From Chitinophagaceae bacterium (GTDB taxonomy: Bacteria > Bacteroidota > Bacteroidia > Chitinophagales > Chitinophagaceae), in assembly GCA_016713965.1 (NCBI GenBank), contig JADJOC010000002.1, positions 62,001-126,000 of the forward strand: a DNA stretch of 64,000 nucleotides, read 5' to 3'. Under the pieces are notes generated by a model that was not told the origin of the DNA, did not search any database, and was given only the letters and a program-made list of their open reading frames with translations. Within the stretch, counting starts at the first letter, position 1. Each line of letters begins with the position of its first letter. A program made the position numbers and the translations under genes. Shown in pieces: positions 55,296 to 64,000 of the stretch.

Positions 55296-57441
55296 GCTTG
55301 TGATCATTTTTTTACTCCGATATAATTTGATTTTTTTACTGCCATTGTATAGTCTATCTGCCTGGGGACAGATAGACAGTGCTGCAATTAAAAAATTAGA
55401 AGATGTAACAATTACCAGTTCAGTGATAAAAGTAATGCAACAAAAACCCGGTAATGTATCCATAATAAATACCAAGCCGTATTATAAGACGAACCAGAAT
55501 ATAATAGATATTTTTAAACGTATCAGTGGAGTAAGGATTAGGGTAAATGGAGGATACGGAAGCAGAGCTGACTTTTTTTTAAATGGCATCACAGGCAAGC
55601 AGGTTAAATTTTTTATTGATGGCATGCCAACTGATAACTTAGGTGAAACACAAACAATTGGTATTATACCTGTAGAACAAACCGAAAGGGTTGAGGTGTA
55701 TAAAGGAGTCGTTCCATTAGAGCTGGGGAGCGATGCACTTGGAGGAGCTATTAATATTGTTACACGCAAAGATGCAATGGATGTACTTGATGTTACGGCT
55801 GCGGCAGGCTCTTTTAATACTTATAAGCTTAATCTTTACAGCAAAAAATATCTCTCTCCTAAATTTTATATTTCTGCTTTAGGTTCCTATAATATAAGCG
55901 ATAACAATTATCCGGTGGATGCAGAAATACCCAACCAGTATGGCAATATAGAAATAAAAAAAGTTAAAAGGTTTCACAATAGGTTCAACTTTAAAAATGT
56001 AAAAGCGATAGCAGGTTTTACGAATACAAACTGGTGTGATATGTTCTCAATTCAGCTACAGGCAGCTGCTACGCAGGATGAAATACAACACAATTTTATA
56101 ATGAGGCAGCCTTATGGTAAAGCACGGTTTAGTAGTAATATTAACGGCATACAGATCTGGTATCAAAAGAATAAATTCGTAAAAAATATTGATTTTAATA
56201 GTATTGTTTCTTTAGACAATTCAAAAAGCTTGTTTATGGATACAGCACTTTCCGTTTACAATTGGGAAGGTAAAATAGTTGATACAAGATTAATAGGTGG
56301 CGAGATTTCATCCTCAGGCAATTTGCTCAGTACACATACGAAAAGCTTAAACAGCAGGCAAATAATTCAATATCATATTTCGCCTAATATAAAAATAAAC
56401 ATTGCCAATACACTACAATATTTTAACCGTACAGGAAAAGATCCTGTAGCAACTAAATTTTATGGTTTTGATATATTTAATAACCCCCAAAGCGCTATAA
56501 AAAATATAGCAGGAATTAGTATAGAAAGCAAATCGCTAAAAGACAAACTACTACATATCAGCACGGTAAAATATCATTATGGTAAAATACAAGGCAACCG
56601 TTTAAAAGATTTATCTTTTGAGCCTATAAACCGTACTTACAACAGGATTGGGTATAATTCAGCACTTACTTACTTTTTTAGTAATAAATTTTTTATAAAA
56701 GCTTCGTACGAAAAAACCATGCGCCTGCCGGATGAGACAGAAGTTTTTGGAGATCTGGTATTAATAAAAGCTAACCCGGGCCTTCAACCTGAACTGGCTG
56801 AAAATATTAATGTAAGCACAGTATTCAATAACGGCAAAAAAGCGCTTGAAATAACCGGCTTTTACAGAAATGTGCATAACACTATTTTTTTACCACCATC
56901 AATACTTTTTTCTCAATATAGCAATTTGCTTAAGATGAGAGTATCAGGTATAGAAATAAATGGGAAATACGATATTTCAAATTCACTATCCATTGAGGGC
57001 AATATTACTTACCAGGACTTACGCAACCGGTCTTTTATTAACACGTCAGGCATTAATGATGATAAATATATAAATGCAAGGATGCCCAACATACCTTATT
57101 TTTTTGCTAATGCAGGATTTCAGTATAACCATAATTCACTTTTAAATAAAAAAATAGCATTGCAGGCTTATTTATATAATAGTTATGTACATAATTATTA
57201 CTTGTACTGGTCGCAAGATGGGGATCCTGAATTAAAAAATATTATTCCAAAGCAGTTCTTGCAAACCTTGGGCTTTTCACTTACCCATCCTGCAAATCGA
57301 ATTTCTATTTCTTGTGAAGTAAATAACCTGCTGGGTAGCAAAATGTATGACAATTATAAGGTACAGCTACCAGGCAGAAACATTAACATTAAACTTCGGT
57401 ATCACATTTCTCACACAATAAAAAAAATCAATAAAAAATGA
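55264..57441 (+). CDS. TonB-dependent outer-membrane receptor
   Basis: This is a 725-residue gated porin for uptake of a metal chelate or similar ligand. The signal peptide includes LIFLLPLYSLSAWGQ, and the TonB-box-like LEDVTITSS follows. The plug domain (about residues 40-170) has IDIFKRISGVRIRVNGGYGS and GVVPLELGSDALGGAINIVT. A 22-strand barrel follows and ends RNINIKLRYHIS, close to the usual aromatic end. The extended Bacteroidota N-terminal carboxypeptidase-like domain is absent, as in siderophore-type receptors rather than SusC proteins. The stop overlaps the DUF4374 gene (ATGA). Energy would come from exbB/exbD/tonB at 9.7-12.7 kb. Confidence 0.93.
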   Translation: MNLLLKIILIKLVIIFLLRYNLIFLLPLYSLSAWGQIDSAAIKKLEDVTITSSVIKVMQQKPGNVSIINTKPYYKTNQNIIDIFKRISGVRIRVNGGYGSRADFFLNGITGKQVKFFIDGMPTDNLGETQTIGIIPVEQTERVEVYKGVVPLELGSDALGGAINIVTRKDAMDVLDVTAAAGSFNTYKLNLYSKKYLSPKFYISALGSYNISDNNYPVDAEIPNQYGNIEIKKVKRFHNRFNFKNVKAIAGFTNTNWCDMFSIQLQAAATQDEIQHNFIMRQPYGKARFSSNINGIQIWYQKNKFVKNIDFNSIVSLDNSKSLFMDTALSVYNWEGKIVDTRLIGGEISSSGNLLSTHTKSLNSRQIIQYHISPNIKINIANTLQYFNRTGKDPVATKFYGFDIFNNPQSAIKNIAGISIESKSLKDKLLHISTVKYHYGKIQGNRLKDLSFEPINRTYNRIGYNSALTYFFSNKFFIKASYEKTMRLPDETEVFGDLVLIKANPGLQPELAENINVSTVFNNGKKALEITGFYRNVHNTIFLPPSILFSQYSNLLKMRVSGIEINGKYDISNSLSIEGNITYQDLRNRSFINTSGINDDKYINARMPNIPYFFANAGFQYNHNSLLNKKIALQAYLYNSYVHNYYLYWSQDGDPELKNIIPKQFLQTLGFSLTHPANRISISCEVNNLLGSKMYDNYKVQLPGRNINIKLRYHISHTIKKINKK

Positions 57442-58622
57442 AGAAAGTATTATTAATTGCAGGCGTAATAACAGTTATTTTCAGTTCTTGCAAAAAGAAA
57501 GATGTTTTACAAACTACTCAAATCAATTATGCCGCTGCCGTTACTGGTGGTACTTATCCCAGCACTACTACATATTTTATGGGATTTAAGGATTTTCCAA
57601 CAGGACAGGTAGGCACTTCTAATGCAGTTGAGCTAAGTAGTGATGGCCAGATGTTTTCGTATAAAGGCTATAGCTACATATCTACTTTTGGAGAGCCAGC
57701 TACCCTGCATAAATATGGATTTGATGATAATGGTAAGCCAAAGAAATTAGGTTCGTTCGCAGTGCCTGGTTTAAAAGTTTTTGGTGCAGTTTATTTTATT
57801 AGTGATACAGAAGCCTATGCTGCTGCTAATGGCGTATCGGCAGTACCTAAAATAATCAGGTTTAATCCTTCAAATATGCAAATAACAAATACAATCAACC
57901 TGGCTTCTATTCAAAAAAACGGAGCAGGAGATGTATTTTATCAGGGAATGGTGCATCATGGAAATTTTTTATTTGTACCTGTAAACTATCAAACTCCTAT
58001 GTTTACCAATTTATACGATTCCGTTTTTGTAGCTGTGATAGACAAGACATTAGGCACAGTTACAAAGTTGATTGCTGATGGAAGGACTGCAGTACCATGG
58101 GGAGGAGGAACAGAACATGGTTTTAGCACCAATGTGATTATAAAAGATGAGACTGGCAATATCTATATTAACGGTACAAATGGTATTGATGATCCATCTA
58201 TACCCAGCGGTATTGTCCGCATAAAAGCAGGAGAAACCGATTTTGATCCTGGTTATTTTTTTAATCTTCGTACAATCACCGGTGCAGATTGTTTAGGCAT
58301 TTATTATTACGGCAATGGCAAAGCACTTACCTGTCGTACAGAAGACCCTTCATCATTTCCTTTTGGTGGCTTGGATGCTGATTACAAATATTGGAAAATC
58401 GATTTAAATAATATTTCATCGCAAGGTGAGCTTTCGCCTGCACTACCAAAAGTGTATGGTTTCGGGTTTACGTTTATTTCAAAATTTGATAATAAGTTTT
58501 ATTTGAGCATGCCTGCTACCAATAGTAATGCTATTTATTCTTTTTCGCCTGAATTAAATACAGTTAAAAAAGAATTTGAGTTTACTGCAGGTCCTTGCAA
58601 CGGGTTCATTAAAGTCAATTAA
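57438..58622 (+). CDS. DUF4374 lipoprotein (XusB-like), candidate ligand-binding partner
   Basis: The 394-residue lipoprotein (LLIAGVITVIFSSCKKKD, Cys near residue 18) has beta-propeller-like repeats: YSYISTFGEPATLHKYGFDD, AVPGLKVFGAVYFISDTEAY and GGTEHGFSTNVIIKDETGNI. DUF4374 includes, as I recall, XusB of Bacteroides thetaiotaomicron, a surface lipoprotein that captures iron-siderophore for the TonB receptor XusA. The four-base overlap with the TonB receptor supports such a receptor-lipoprotein pair. The ligand here may be the operon's own peptide; this is inference. Confidence 0.85.
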   Translation: MKKVLLIAGVITVIFSSCKKKDVLQTTQINYAAAVTGGTYPSTTTYFMGFKDFPTGQVGTSNAVELSSDGQMFSYKGYSYISTFGEPATLHKYGFDDNGKPKKLGSFAVPGLKVFGAVYFISDTEAYAAANGVSAVPKIIRFNPSNMQITNTINLASIQKNGAGDVFYQGMVHHGNFLFVPVNYQTPMFTNLYDSVFVAVIDKTLGTVTKLIADGRTAVPWGGGTEHGFSTNVIIKDETGNIYINGTNGIDDPSIPSGIVRIKAGETDFDPGYFFNLRTITGADCLGIYYYGNGKALTCRTEDPSSFPFGGLDADYKYWKIDLNNISSQGELSPALPKVYGFGFTFISKFDNKFYLSMPATNSNAIYSFSPELNTVKKEFEFTAGPCNGFIKVN

Positions 58623-58661
58623 TAAATGCTATAGAGATAATGCTTCGGCTTTTATAATATT

Positions 58662-60089
58662 ATGCTAATAAAAATTATACAACACGAATGGAAACAATGG
58701 CTAAGGGATAAGCGTATAGTTTGCTTATTAGGAAGTATGCTATTGCTTGGTACCGTAGCGATAATAATACAGGTACATTCCTATAAGAAATTATTTATAG
58801 AGAGAACCAATGCACAACAAGCTTCAAGACAGGCATGGCTGAGCCAGGGAGAAAAGCATCCGCACATGGCAGCACATTTTGGAAACTATGCGTATAAGCA
58901 GCCTTCGATATTACATTGTTTTGATGCCGGGCTTACTATTTATACCGGCACTTCTATTTACTTAGAACCGCACCGGCAAAATGATTTTTTATTCAGCCAG
59001 ATACAGGAAAAAGATACAGGTGCAAGGTTTGGACATTTTGGGCCATCCATGGTTTGCCAGTTAATTATTCCTTTATTAATTATTTTACTAACTTTTAATA
59101 CTGTAAATGGCGAAAAACAAAGGGGTACTTATTTATTATTACTAGGCCAGGGTGTTACTTTAAAGCAAATTTTATTCGGCAAAGTAAGTGCAGTTTTTCT
59201 ATTTTTTACTATGTTTCTTATTGCATATATATCAGCAATTGTGATAATATTTTCACTTGTTTTTAAAAATGCCATTGAACTTTCAATATTTCCTTTTTTT
59301 TATTTATGGCTTGTATATACAGGATATTATTTGTTATGGAGCTTATTGGGTGTAGCAGTATCTGCCAGTGTTAAAAACATCGGAAGTGCTATCTCTGTTT
59401 TATTGTTATTTTGGATAGTAACATATATTATAGTGCCAAAAACAGCAGCCAATCTTGCCGAAAATATTTATCCGCTCACTACTAATTATGCTTTTAAAAA
59501 GCAAATAATAAATGATATTGAAAACGGGTTAGACGGCCATGACCCCAGCAGCAAAAGAGCCCAAAATATCGCAGATTCTTTATTAAAAATTTATAATGTT
59601 GGCAAAGTTGATAAACTACCTTTTAATTTCGAAGGGTATATTATGCAGCAAGGTGAAGAGTATAGCAGTAAAGTATATAACCATCATCTTAACAGCATAT
59701 TTAATACCCTAAAACGCCAACGCAATATCCAATCCTGGGCATCTTTGCTAAGCCCTTTTATAGCAGTACGCCATCTGTCAATGGCTGCTTGCAATAGCAG
59801 CATTGAAACCGAAATTGACTTCCAACAACAGGCAGAAAATTATCGTCTTCAGTTTGTAAGAAAAATGAATGATGATATGAAAAATAATTCTGCGTATGGA
59901 GATTGGGACAATTACAAAATAAAAAATGAAGTATATAATGAAGTAAAAGATTTTGTACCAATAACCGAATCTTTTATATGGCGTATAAAGTTCGTAGCTA
60001 AAGAAAATTTATTTTTATTGGCATGGCTGCTATTTTTAATAACATACTTACTATTAATCAGTAAAAAAGAGATTTCTTCAAAATTTTGA
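58662..60089 (+). CDS. ABC-2 permease, DUF3526 type, first copy
   Basis: The 475-residue membrane protein has a first helix (VCLLGSMLLLGTVAIIIQVH), then a large outer domain with ASRQAWLSQGEKHPHMAAHF and DAGLTIYTGTSIYLEPHRQN, the DUF3526 signature. Five more helices follow, from LIIPLLIILLTFNTVNGEKQ to the C-terminal ENLFLLAWLLFLITYLLLIS. It should pair with the ATPase at 52.9 kb. It is 40 bp after the DUF4374 gene. It is a likely exporter of the small peptide or of a metal complex. The closest named relatives are NosY-like permeases. Confidence 0.85.
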   Translation: MLIKIIQHEWKQWLRDKRIVCLLGSMLLLGTVAIIIQVHSYKKLFIERTNAQQASRQAWLSQGEKHPHMAAHFGNYAYKQPSILHCFDAGLTIYTGTSIYLEPHRQNDFLFSQIQEKDTGARFGHFGPSMVCQLIIPLLIILLTFNTVNGEKQRGTYLLLLGQGVTLKQILFGKVSAVFLFFTMFLIAYISAIVIIFSLVFKNAIELSIFPFFYLWLVYTGYYLLWSLLGVAVSASVKNIGSAISVLLLFWIVTYIIVPKTAANLAENIYPLTTNYAFKKQIINDIENGLDGHDPSSKRAQNIADSLLKIYNVGKVDKLPFNFEGYIMQQGEEYSSKVYNHHLNSIFNTLKRQRNIQSWASLLSPFIAVRHLSMAACNSSIETEIDFQQQAENYRLQFVRKMNDDMKNNSAYGDWDNYKIKNEVYNEVKDFVPITESFIWRIKFVAKENLFLLAWLLFLITYLLLISKKEISSKF

Positions 60090-60108
60090 TCAACATAAAA
60101 ATATTCTC

Positions 60109-61104
60109 TTGCAATACGGAAAAAAATATAGGAGCTTAATTAGCCTTCATGCAAAACTGTTATTTAAGAATAAAATAAATATTGTACTAATTGCAGCCTT
60201 TGTTCTTGCTGGTCTATATGGGTTGTATCAGGGGTTTGCTTTTAAGCAAAAACAGGTACATACCATTAACCGTCTTGTATCCGAAAAAGATAGTATAGTC
60301 CAAAATTTAAAATCAGGATTCAAGGCAGATACACTTACGGAAGAAGGCAAAACTGCTTATGAAGCAGCCAAGGATATTTTTACAGTCAGCTGGAAAATTG
60401 ATTTACCTGTATATAAATACCCTGCAAGTGCTGCGGTCTATAATATCGGACCGCTTACCGGCGGCCTTATATGGATTTGTGTTTGTATGCTGCTTCCGAT
60501 TATAGTAAGTAAAACAGCAGAAATCTCTACTCCTGTTGATAACAATATCATTAGTACCTATTCCAGAAGGCCTCAGAATCCTAAAATTGAAACTGATAAT
60601 CAATTCGCAAAATCACTTATCATGGCTTTTGCACAGCAACAGCCTGTTTATCACTTTGCCGATACTGCGATCACTGACCCGGCATTTCAGTTCAGGGTAT
60701 ACCATGCATACCATTATCTATTGCATAACGAGCGCTGGCCTTTGGTACAGCAATACTTCGCTAATGTTGAAAGCAGACAGCAAATAACTAATATTAGCAC
60801 ATTAATAAATCCTGCAGGAAGCACAGATGGATTATTGGCTAATATTGCAGGTAATGATGCTGCTGCTAATCACTTATTTATTAATCAGGCATTGCGCTTT
60901 CATGGTAAACTGCAGAATGTATTATATCCATCACTTTTTTTAAATAAAGAAATTCAAGAAGCTGATTATATTAAGCTTCCTGTATTTAGTTATCATCAAA
61001 ACATCCCCTCAAAAATTATTTTTTTACACTTCCTGCTACTTATATTTATTACTATAGTGATTTTTTTAGCTGCAAACAGAAGATTGACAAGAATAAACCA
61101 TTAA
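60109..61104 (+). CDS. ABC-2 permease, DUF3526 type, second copy
   Basis: The 331-residue protein has an N-terminal helix (INIVLIAAFVLAGLYGLYQG), an outer domain with DPAFQFRVYHAYHYLLHNER and ALRFHGKLQNVLYPSLFLNK, and a C-terminal helix (FLHFLLLIFITIVIFLAANR). It is shorter than the first copy and also shows the DUF3526 outer domain. The start as read is a TTG at 60109. An upstream start in another frame, hidden by a run error, is possible because 20 bp separate it from the previous stop. Together with the first copy it would make a heterodimeric permease. Confidence 0.8.
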   Translation: MQYGKKYRSLISLHAKLLFKNKINIVLIAAFVLAGLYGLYQGFAFKQKQVHTINRLVSEKDSIVQNLKSGFKADTLTEEGKTAYEAAKDIFTVSWKIDLPVYKYPASAAVYNIGPLTGGLIWICVCMLLPIIVSKTAEISTPVDNNIISTYSRRPQNPKIETDNQFAKSLIMAFAQQQPVYHFADTAITDPAFQFRVYHAYHYLLHNERWPLVQQYFANVESRQQITNISTLINPAGSTDGLLANIAGNDAAANHLFINQALRFHGKLQNVLYPSLFLNKEIQEADYIKLPVFSYHQNIPSKIIFLHFLLLIFITIVIFLAANRRLTRINH

Positions 61105-61111
61105 ATAGTAA

Positions 61112-62461
61112 ATGCAAAAGTTCAGGCATATATTCAGAGATGTAAGCAGGGAGGATATTATTGAGATGCCATTAAATAAGCTGGTAATTCCACTTGTAAT
61201 TCCAGCTTTACTACAATCATTGGTGGTTTCGTTTAATATTATTATGGATGCCTTGTTCATTGCCAGGCTTGTTGGTAAAAATGCATTTTCAGGAATAGTA
61301 TATGCAGGCACTTATACTATTATCACTTCTGCATTAGTAAGCTGGCTTTCTATTGGCGCAGGTGCCATGTACAGCCGTAGTATTTGCAACAATGACAATA
61401 AGAATTTAAAAATAATTTTAGGGTATGTTTTATTATCATCTTTTATTATAGGCATTCCCGTTGGGGTTTTGTTTTTTATTTTTTCAGCAAAATTTATCAG
61501 CTGGATAGGCATAACCGGGGATGCATACCAATATGGCAATAACTACCTTAAAGTAATAATGGGAGGGGTTGCGATAAATATATTATCATTAAGCCTTCTT
61601 ACGTTAGTGCGTTGTTCTGGAAAAATGAAAAGATCCTTTGGTATTACCTTACTTGGGGTAATAAGTAATATTGTATTGGTTCCTATATTCATAAAATTAA
61701 TGCCGGAACCTGTTATAGGAGCAGCACTGGGCACATTAATTTCCTATACCATTATCATATTCTTTTGCACATATGAATTAAGGTTTGTGAAAGCTTCCTG
61801 GCCTTTAAGAAGTGCAAATTTTATACTGCTAAAAGATATGATCCTTATCGGGTTATCTGCATGCCTGATGCAAATATCTGGTTTTATAAAGCAATTTGTA
61901 TTATATAGAATGGTGCTTTATTTCGGAAATGAAAAGGATGAACTCTTTTTTGCGGCAGTGCAACGCTTATTCGCATTTGCCGCAATGCCCTTATTTGGTT
62001 TTTTACAGGCTCTGCAACCTGTTGTGGGTATCAATTATGGTAACAATAATTTTAACAGGACAATCCAGAGTGTAACAGTTTTTAAAAAATATGCTATCCT
62101 TACTCTTTTGTTAATTGCATCAGTCTGTATAATATTTTACAATCCGCTTATACATTTATTATTACCTGGTTATTTTATTAATCTGAAACAGTTTTTTCAG
62201 TACCTGTTTTTATTTACTGCAATGATCATCGCTCCATTCGGTAGCTGTGTTGTAGTTTATTGGCAGGCAGTTGGTAATAAAACATACCCGGTTATGATGA
62301 TACTGATTAAAGATATATTGCTGTTTATCTGTATAACCGTATTTTTTACTTTTTGGTTAGGTATAACAGGTATTTATATTGGATTATTGATTGAAAATAT
62401 TGTTTACGGAGTATTAGTCACCTTGCTTTTTAATTATGGACTTAAAAAGGTTAATGCTTAG
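61112..62461 (+). CDS. MATE family efflux transporter
   Basis: The 449-residue protein has twelve membrane helices in two matching halves. The N-terminal half has LVIPLVIPALLQSLVVSFNI and WLSIGAGAMYSRSI. The second half has FGFLQALQPVVGINYGNNNF, the MATE signature loop. It is a secondary exporter driven by H+ or Na+. It starts 8 bp after the second permease, so it is probably the last gene of the operon. It might export the peptide product or a metal complex. Its end overlaps the convergent methyltransferase gene by 11 bp. Confidence 0.88.
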   Translation: MQKFRHIFRDVSREDIIEMPLNKLVIPLVIPALLQSLVVSFNIIMDALFIARLVGKNAFSGIVYAGTYTIITSALVSWLSIGAGAMYSRSICNNDNKNLKIILGYVLLSSFIIGIPVGVLFFIFSAKFISWIGITGDAYQYGNNYLKVIMGGVAINILSLSLLTLVRCSGKMKRSFGITLLGVISNIVLVPIFIKLMPEPVIGAALGTLISYTIIIFFCTYELRFVKASWPLRSANFILLKDMILIGLSACLMQISGFIKQFVLYRMVLYFGNEKDELFFAAVQRLFAFAAMPLFGFLQALQPVVGINYGNNNFNRTIQSVTVFKKYAILTLLLIASVCIIFYNPLIHLLLPGYFINLKQFFQYLFLFTAMIIAPFGSCVVVYWQAVGNKTYPVMMILIKDILLFICITVFFTFWLGITGIYIGLLIENIVYGVLVTLLFNYGLKKVNA

Positions 62462-63065
62462 TTGCTACTATATGAAATACATGCCAATGCTTGCTATTGC
62501 CGGTAATATCATCCCTATCATACTCTTCTTCGTCCAGTAAAATAATATCAAATCCTTGTAATAATTCAGAGATTTGTTCTCTAGGATGAAATGTCATATC
62601 AGGATTACATTTCCAATCATCATTAGCACCAAATAAATGACCACAGAATATGCCACCGCTAGAAAGAGAATTTTTAATAGTACCCCAGCAGGATGAAAAA
62701 TACGCCGGTTTGCAAAAAGGAAGAGAAAAGCAAGCATTAATAATTTGTGTAGGATGTAAAGATAACGTTTCAAAACTCAGCTCCTGAAACTGCCACTTAA
62801 CAAAATTATCAGGTAATTTAAGTTGCTGTACCTGCTGTTTTATTGCAGCACCTACAGTTGGGTCAATATCTATACTGGTAACCTGCATACCATTTTTTAG
62901 CATGTAAAGTGTATCTATACCAATTCCACAACCTAAATCATAAGCAGTATAGTTTGCAAGTCGGCTCTTTTTTTTAAGCAGGTAGTCAACAGCAAAATTT
63001 AAGGTGTAAGATGGTTTCAGAAGCTGTTGCTGTTTGTTAGTATGATAGTTATGCCATTCGTTCAT
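62451..63065 (-). CDS. Class I SAM-dependent methyltransferase (TehB-like)
   Basis: The 204-residue protein has motif I YDLGCGIGIDTLYML (about residues 42-56), the acidic ribose contact in TSIDIDPTVG, and later IINACFSLPFCKPAYF and GGIFCGHLFGANDDW. It resembles TehB/small-molecule methyltransferases. It is convergent with the MATE gene and overlaps it, so it is not in the same operon. A role in modifying the operon's product is possible, but general housekeeping is as likely. Confidence 0.8.
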   Translation of the reverse strand: MNEWHNYHTNKQQQLLKPSYTLNFAVDYLLKKKSRLANYTAYDLGCGIGIDTLYMLKNGMQVTSIDIDPTVGAAIKQQVQQLKLPDNFVKWQFQELSFETLSLHPTQIINACFSLPFCKPAYFSSCWGTIKNSLSSGGIFCGHLFGANDDWKCNPDMTFHPREQISELLQGFDIILLDEEEYDRDDITGNSKHWHVFHIVATKH

Positions 63066-63494
63066 TTTAACTTATTATATAACATTTGGTAAAAAAACAA
63101 GTGTAGTATTTAACTGATATAAATAACTTAAAAGCTATTTTTACTTAATGAGAAATATTTTTCATTACTAAAATCCATCTTGTTTCTTCACGTTAATTAC
63201 ACACCGACAATAGTATATAAAAATAAATGAAGTATTTCTCTTTGGCAAAAAACAATTTGCGTAGTGATGACCTATTTATCTAGGCTGATATTCTCAAACC
63301 AAATAAGCTTAAAAAATAAAATATAATTGATGGCACTCAATCTCACAAGTTAAAAAAACGAATAAGTTATTTAAGTACATAAAAGCCTGGGCACAAAATA
63401 GGCAAAAGAGAAAACAAAAATCTCGCCTTTCCTCATTTCCTTTTTGTTCTTAATCCTAGTATCTCTTTTTCTCCTTTTACCTCTTAGCTTTTCG
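63066..63494. other. Intergenic stretch without a gene
   Basis: About 430 bp of AT-rich DNA between divergent genes. A pyrimidine-rich block (63421-63480: CTCGCC, TTCCTCATTTCC, TCTCCTTTTACCTC) precedes the next promoter. I saw no ORF, tRNA or strong hairpin. Confidence 0.6.
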
Positions 63495-63502
63495 TACCTT
63501 TG
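63495..63502 (+). promoter_or_regulatory. -7 element of the pseudouridine synthase gene
   Basis: TACCTTTG matches TAnnTTTG, just upstream of the open frame that begins near 63516. No convincing -33 TTG was found at the proper distance. Confidence 0.45.
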
Positions 63503-63515
63503 CAAGAAAAAGAAT

Positions 63516-64000
63516 AGTGCAATTAAAGAGGAATTTCGCCAGGAAAAGAAAAAAGTAAAAAAAGAACGGGCGGCTTATTTTAATAAAATAAAAGAAGAAA
63601 AGCGACAACTTGCCTCAGAAAAGCGCAACCCAAAACCAGCCACTGCAATTCAGCCTGTAAAAAGTAACGAGACATTAATTAATGGCAAAAAAACTTTTAC
63701 CCCTAACAAAACCACGGCAAAAAAATCAGCCGGCACAGAAAAAATAACTGGTGCATTAATGCCACTTAACAAATATTTGGCGCATTGCGGTGTATGCTCC
63801 AGAAGAGATGCCATTACACAAATCAAAGAAGGAAAAGTAAAAGTAAATGGTGCAGTAATATCTGAGCCAGGCTATAAAGTACAAGAAAGTGATGATGTAA
63901 ATTTTAATGGGAAAAAATTATTTGTCACTAAAAACTTAGTGTATATTTTATTGAATAAACCTAAAGATTATATTACCACTACCGATGATCCGCAAGGCAG
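63516..64000 (+). CDS. rRNA pseudouridine synthase (RluB/RsuA family), partial
   Basis: This runs off the right edge. After a Lys/Glu-rich, low-complexity N-terminal extension (KKVKKERAAYFNKIKEEKRQ) comes an S4 domain, MPLNKYLAHCGVCSRRDAIT, then IKEGKVKVNGAVISEPGYKV. The start of the catalytic domain (LVYILLNKPKDYITTTDDPQ) follows. The catalytic Asp lies beyond the window. No in-frame start codon is seen for the extension. The ATG at 63759 opens the S4 domain, but the extension is in frame and protein-like and is common in Bacteroidota, so a run error near 63516 may hide the true start. Confidence 0.85.

Noticed and set aside
1..64000. tRNA or rRNA genes
   Set aside because: I looked for clover-leaf arms and conserved rRNA segments between genes and found none; a covariance-model search would be decisive.

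Overview
The window reads as chromosomal DNA of a Bacteroidota bacterium, most likely of the Chitinophagaceae/Sphingobacteriales type. The signs are low GC; RpoB/RpoC of the Bacteroidota type; a TonB system with two tandem exbD genes; DUF4836 and DUF4374 lipoproteins; a short NuoG without a molybdopterin domain; and promoters with the Bacteroidota -7 element TAnnTTTG. No tRNA, rRNA or CRISPR array was seen.

Layout. (1) 1-8567: a transposase fragment at the left edge, then rpoC and rpoB on the minus strand; rpoB lacks its first codons. (2) 8568-12727: about 1 kb of AT-rich DNA, then exbB-exbD-exbD-tonB on the minus strand. (3) 12.9-18.6 kb: a secreted zinc metalloprotease, a tiny Cys-rich ORF, an FtsX/MacB-type permease, a MITE-like inverted repeat and a SUKH-family gene. 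(4) 18.8-38.6 kb: a complete complex I operon (nuoA to nuoN, minus strand) interrupted at many junctions by accessory genes: an MNT/HEPN pair, an AAA ATPase plus TOPRIM-like protein, a second nucleotidyltransferase pair, an M48 protease, a retropepsin-like protease, a DUF3592-like protein, a lipoprotein and a hypothetical gene. (5) 38.7-44.1 kb: two inverted copies of one IS982-like element flanking a TPR protein, a PstS-like protein and a small membrane protein. (6) 44.2-52.3 kb: hisS, a DUF4836 lipoprotein, an ABC ATPase/permease pair, a thiolase, rlmN and a Spy-like protein. (7) 52.4-63.1 kb: a probable metal-responsive operon with a His-rich small protein, an ABC-2 exporter (ATPase plus two DUF3526-type permeases), a 41-residue peptide ending in a His/Cys cluster, a WH/HH-motif protein, an unknown protein, a TonB receptor, a DUF4374 lipoprotein and a MATE exporter, with a convergent methyltransferase. 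(8) 63.5-64 kb: the start of an rRNA pseudouridine synthase.

The region most worth attention is (7). The gene set looks like making, exporting and re-importing a small metal-binding peptide (a candidate ribosomal-peptide metallophore), under a dyad operator that overlaps the promoter. This is inference from gene content and motifs.

Quality warning. At least fourteen one-base shifts in homopolymer runs break otherwise well-conserved genes (rpoB twice, nuoA twice, nuoE, nuoL, hisS, rlmN, exbB and others). The two IS copies differ from each other mainly at such runs. I read these as sequencing errors and give merged coordinates for the affected genes.
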